DNA of 64,000 nt, taken from Amycolatopsis mongoliensis. Lineage in GTDB: Bacteria > Actinomycetota > Actinomycetes > Mycobacteriales > Pseudonocardiaceae. A model generated the notes under the pieces. That model was given only the letters and a program-made list of their open reading frames with translations. It was not told the DNA's origin and ran no database searches. Made by a program: the position numbers and the translations under genes. The DNA lies in NCBI RefSeq assembly GCF_030285665.1, contig NZ_CP127295.1:930001-994000 (forward strand), read 5' to 3'. Below are positions 63,069-64,000 of this stretch, in pieces. The stretch's first letter is position 1. Every line of letters begins with the position of its first letter.

Positions 63069-64000
63069 CCGGCAGGCAGTGCACCCCGTACACCAGCATG
63101 TCGTCCTTGAAGGCCAGCTCCTCCACCGGCACCGCGAGCCGCAGGCCGGGGATGCGCCGGTACAGCGTCCCGTAGACCACCTGCAGCTCCACCCGCGCCA
63201 GCGTCTGCCCGAGGCACTGGTGCACGCCGTAGCCGAACGCGACGTGGTGGCGGGCCTCGCGCGTCACGTCCAGGCGGTCCGGCTCGGCGAACACCGCGCC
63301 GTCGCGGTTGGCCACGTCGCCCGCCGCGATGACGCCCTCGCCCGCGTGGATCACCTCGCCGCCGATCTCGATGTCCTCGACCGCCACCCGGCGGCGTCCG
63401 GTGTGCGTGATGTTCAGGTACCGCAACAACTCTTCGACGGCGCGGCGCAGCAGGTCCGCGTCACCGGAGCGCACCAGCTCGAGCTGCGCGGGGTTCTCCA
63501 GCAACGCGACCGTGCCGAGGGCGATCATGTTGGCCGTCGTCTCGTGGCCGGCCACCAGGAGCAGCTGGCCCATCGACGCGACGTCTTCGGCGGTCATCTT
63601 CCCGGTCGCGAACTGCGTGGTCGCCAGCTTGCTCAGGACGTCGTCCCCCGGCGCGGACGCCTTCCGCTCCACCAGCCCGCCGAGGTACGCCAGCAGCGCT
63701 TCGGTGGCCTTCACCGCCTCCTCGGGAGTGGCCGTCCTCGACACCATCACCTTCGTGATGTCCTGGAACAGCTCCCGGTCCTCGTACGGAACGCCGAGCA
63801 GCTCGCAGATCACGAGCGACGGCACCGGCAGCGCGAACGCCGTCACCAGGTCGACCGGTTTCGGGCCGGCCAGCAGCCCGTCGACGAGGTCGTCCACGAT
63901 GCGCTGGATCGCCGGGCGCAGCGCCTCCATCTTCTTGACGAGGAAGTCGCCGGTCAGCAGGCGCCGCTGGGCCGCGTGCTCGGCGCCGTCCATGGTGATG
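63058..64000 (-). CDS. Cytochrome P450, C-terminal part (5' end beyond the window)
   Basis: At least 314 residues. MDGAEHAAQRR near the window edge is the usual internal C-helix segment, so the true start lies beyond 64000. AGHETT, EELLR and heme loop FGYGVHQCLG are intact. The C-terminal ending and PSLVICELLGVPYEDREL resemble the P450 at 44305-45510, suggesting the same CYP105-like group. Confidence 0.92.
   Translation of the reverse strand, partial: ITMDGAEHAAQRRLLTGDFLVKKMEALRPAIQRIVDDLVDGLLAGPKPVDLVTAFALPVPSLVICELLGVPYEDRELFQDITKVMVSRTATPEEAVKATEALLAYLGGLVERKASAPGDDVLSKLATTQFATGKMTAEDVASMGQLLLVAGHETTANMIALGTVALLENPAQLELVRSGDADLLRRAVEELLRYLNITHTGRRRVAVEDIEIGGEVIHAGEGVIAAGDVANRDGAVFAEPDRLDVTREARHHVAFGYGVHQCLGQTLARVELQVVYGTLYRRIPGLRLAVPVEELAFKDDMLVYGVHCLPVTW

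Overview
This 64 kb window comes from a high-GC actinomycete chromosome, most likely Amycolatopsis or a close Pseudonocardiaceae relative. The evidence is third-position G/C bias, many GTG starts, many leaderless-looking starts with a -10 hexamer 6-9 nt upstream, a SARP regulator, a two-domain geosmin synthase, a FolP2-like dihydropteroate synthase, a KstR-type steroid operator, and a GTCCACAGTGGAC palindrome inside coding sequence. The genus is an inference from style; no rRNA or tRNA gene was seen. I found no insertion sequence, prophage or CRISPR array. The region looks like ordinary chromosome dense in regulators, secreted enzymes and redox enzymes.

Layout. 1-3.8 kb: end of a probable secondary-metabolite locus, with a type II thioesterase-like gene that has lost its nucleophile serine and a divergent SARP/NB-ARC/TPR regulator. 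3.9-9.1 kb: GntR/UTRA regulator, membrane protein, and a mannose-family PTS operon (IIB, fused IIC-IID, IIA) ending in a cytosolic neutral-ceramidase-like hydrolase; dre-like operators precede it. 9.5-14.4 kb: secreted metalloprotease-lectin, metallo-beta-lactamase-fold protein, GH64 beta-1,3-glucanase, small lipoprotein, membrane-anchored lipase. 14.3-19.3 kb: ABC exporter operon, methyltransferase with a possible leader peptide, FolP2-like protein. 19.4-22.0 kb: rhomboid protease, secreted serine protease, secreted DUF11-like protein. 22.0-31.8 kb: TetR-epoxide hydrolase pair, PRTase-like protein of unknown function, TetR-glutamate dehydrogenase pair, luciferase-like monooxygenase, Tat-exported KstD-like flavoprotein with a KstR site, atypical SDR, nucleotidyltransferase. 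31.8-37.9 kb: GH4 glycosidase-DeoR operon, divergent PfkB kinase, and three paralogous double-YbjQ proteins.

37.9-46.3 kb: truncated glucose/sorbosone dehydrogenase remnant, dehalogenase-like hydrolase facing a CGNR regulator, SDR facing a TetR with two clear operators, VOC protein, tandem hairpin array, then an SDR / SCO6745-family / P450 / SDR run. 46.5-52.6 kb: multidomain secreted protein, methyltransferase, streptogrisin-like protease, GNAT, geosmin synthase. 52.9-57.6 kb: translationally coupled operon of MBL hydrolase, DedA protein, holin-like/alkaline-phosphatase-superfamily protein, one-Cys glutaredoxin, lone SH3-like domain and methyltransferase. 57.6-61.5 kb: TetR controlling a UvrA-like ABC ATPase coupled to a siderophore-interacting protein. 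61.7-64 kb: phosphotransferase, SnoaL-like protein and the C-terminal part of a second P450.

The most striking structures are intergenic. Two large palindromic arrays, near 13.4 kb and 52.7 kb, are built from related 11-bp cores of the form ACWCGCGTGAT placed every 21 bp without losing register through the centre (7 and 8 units). There is also a 28-30 bp tandem array of hairpin-forming units (42.3 kb), three phased dyads (3.8 kb) and a 15-bp perfect inverted repeat (61.5 kb). Gene calls rest on reading translations for motifs, without database searches.
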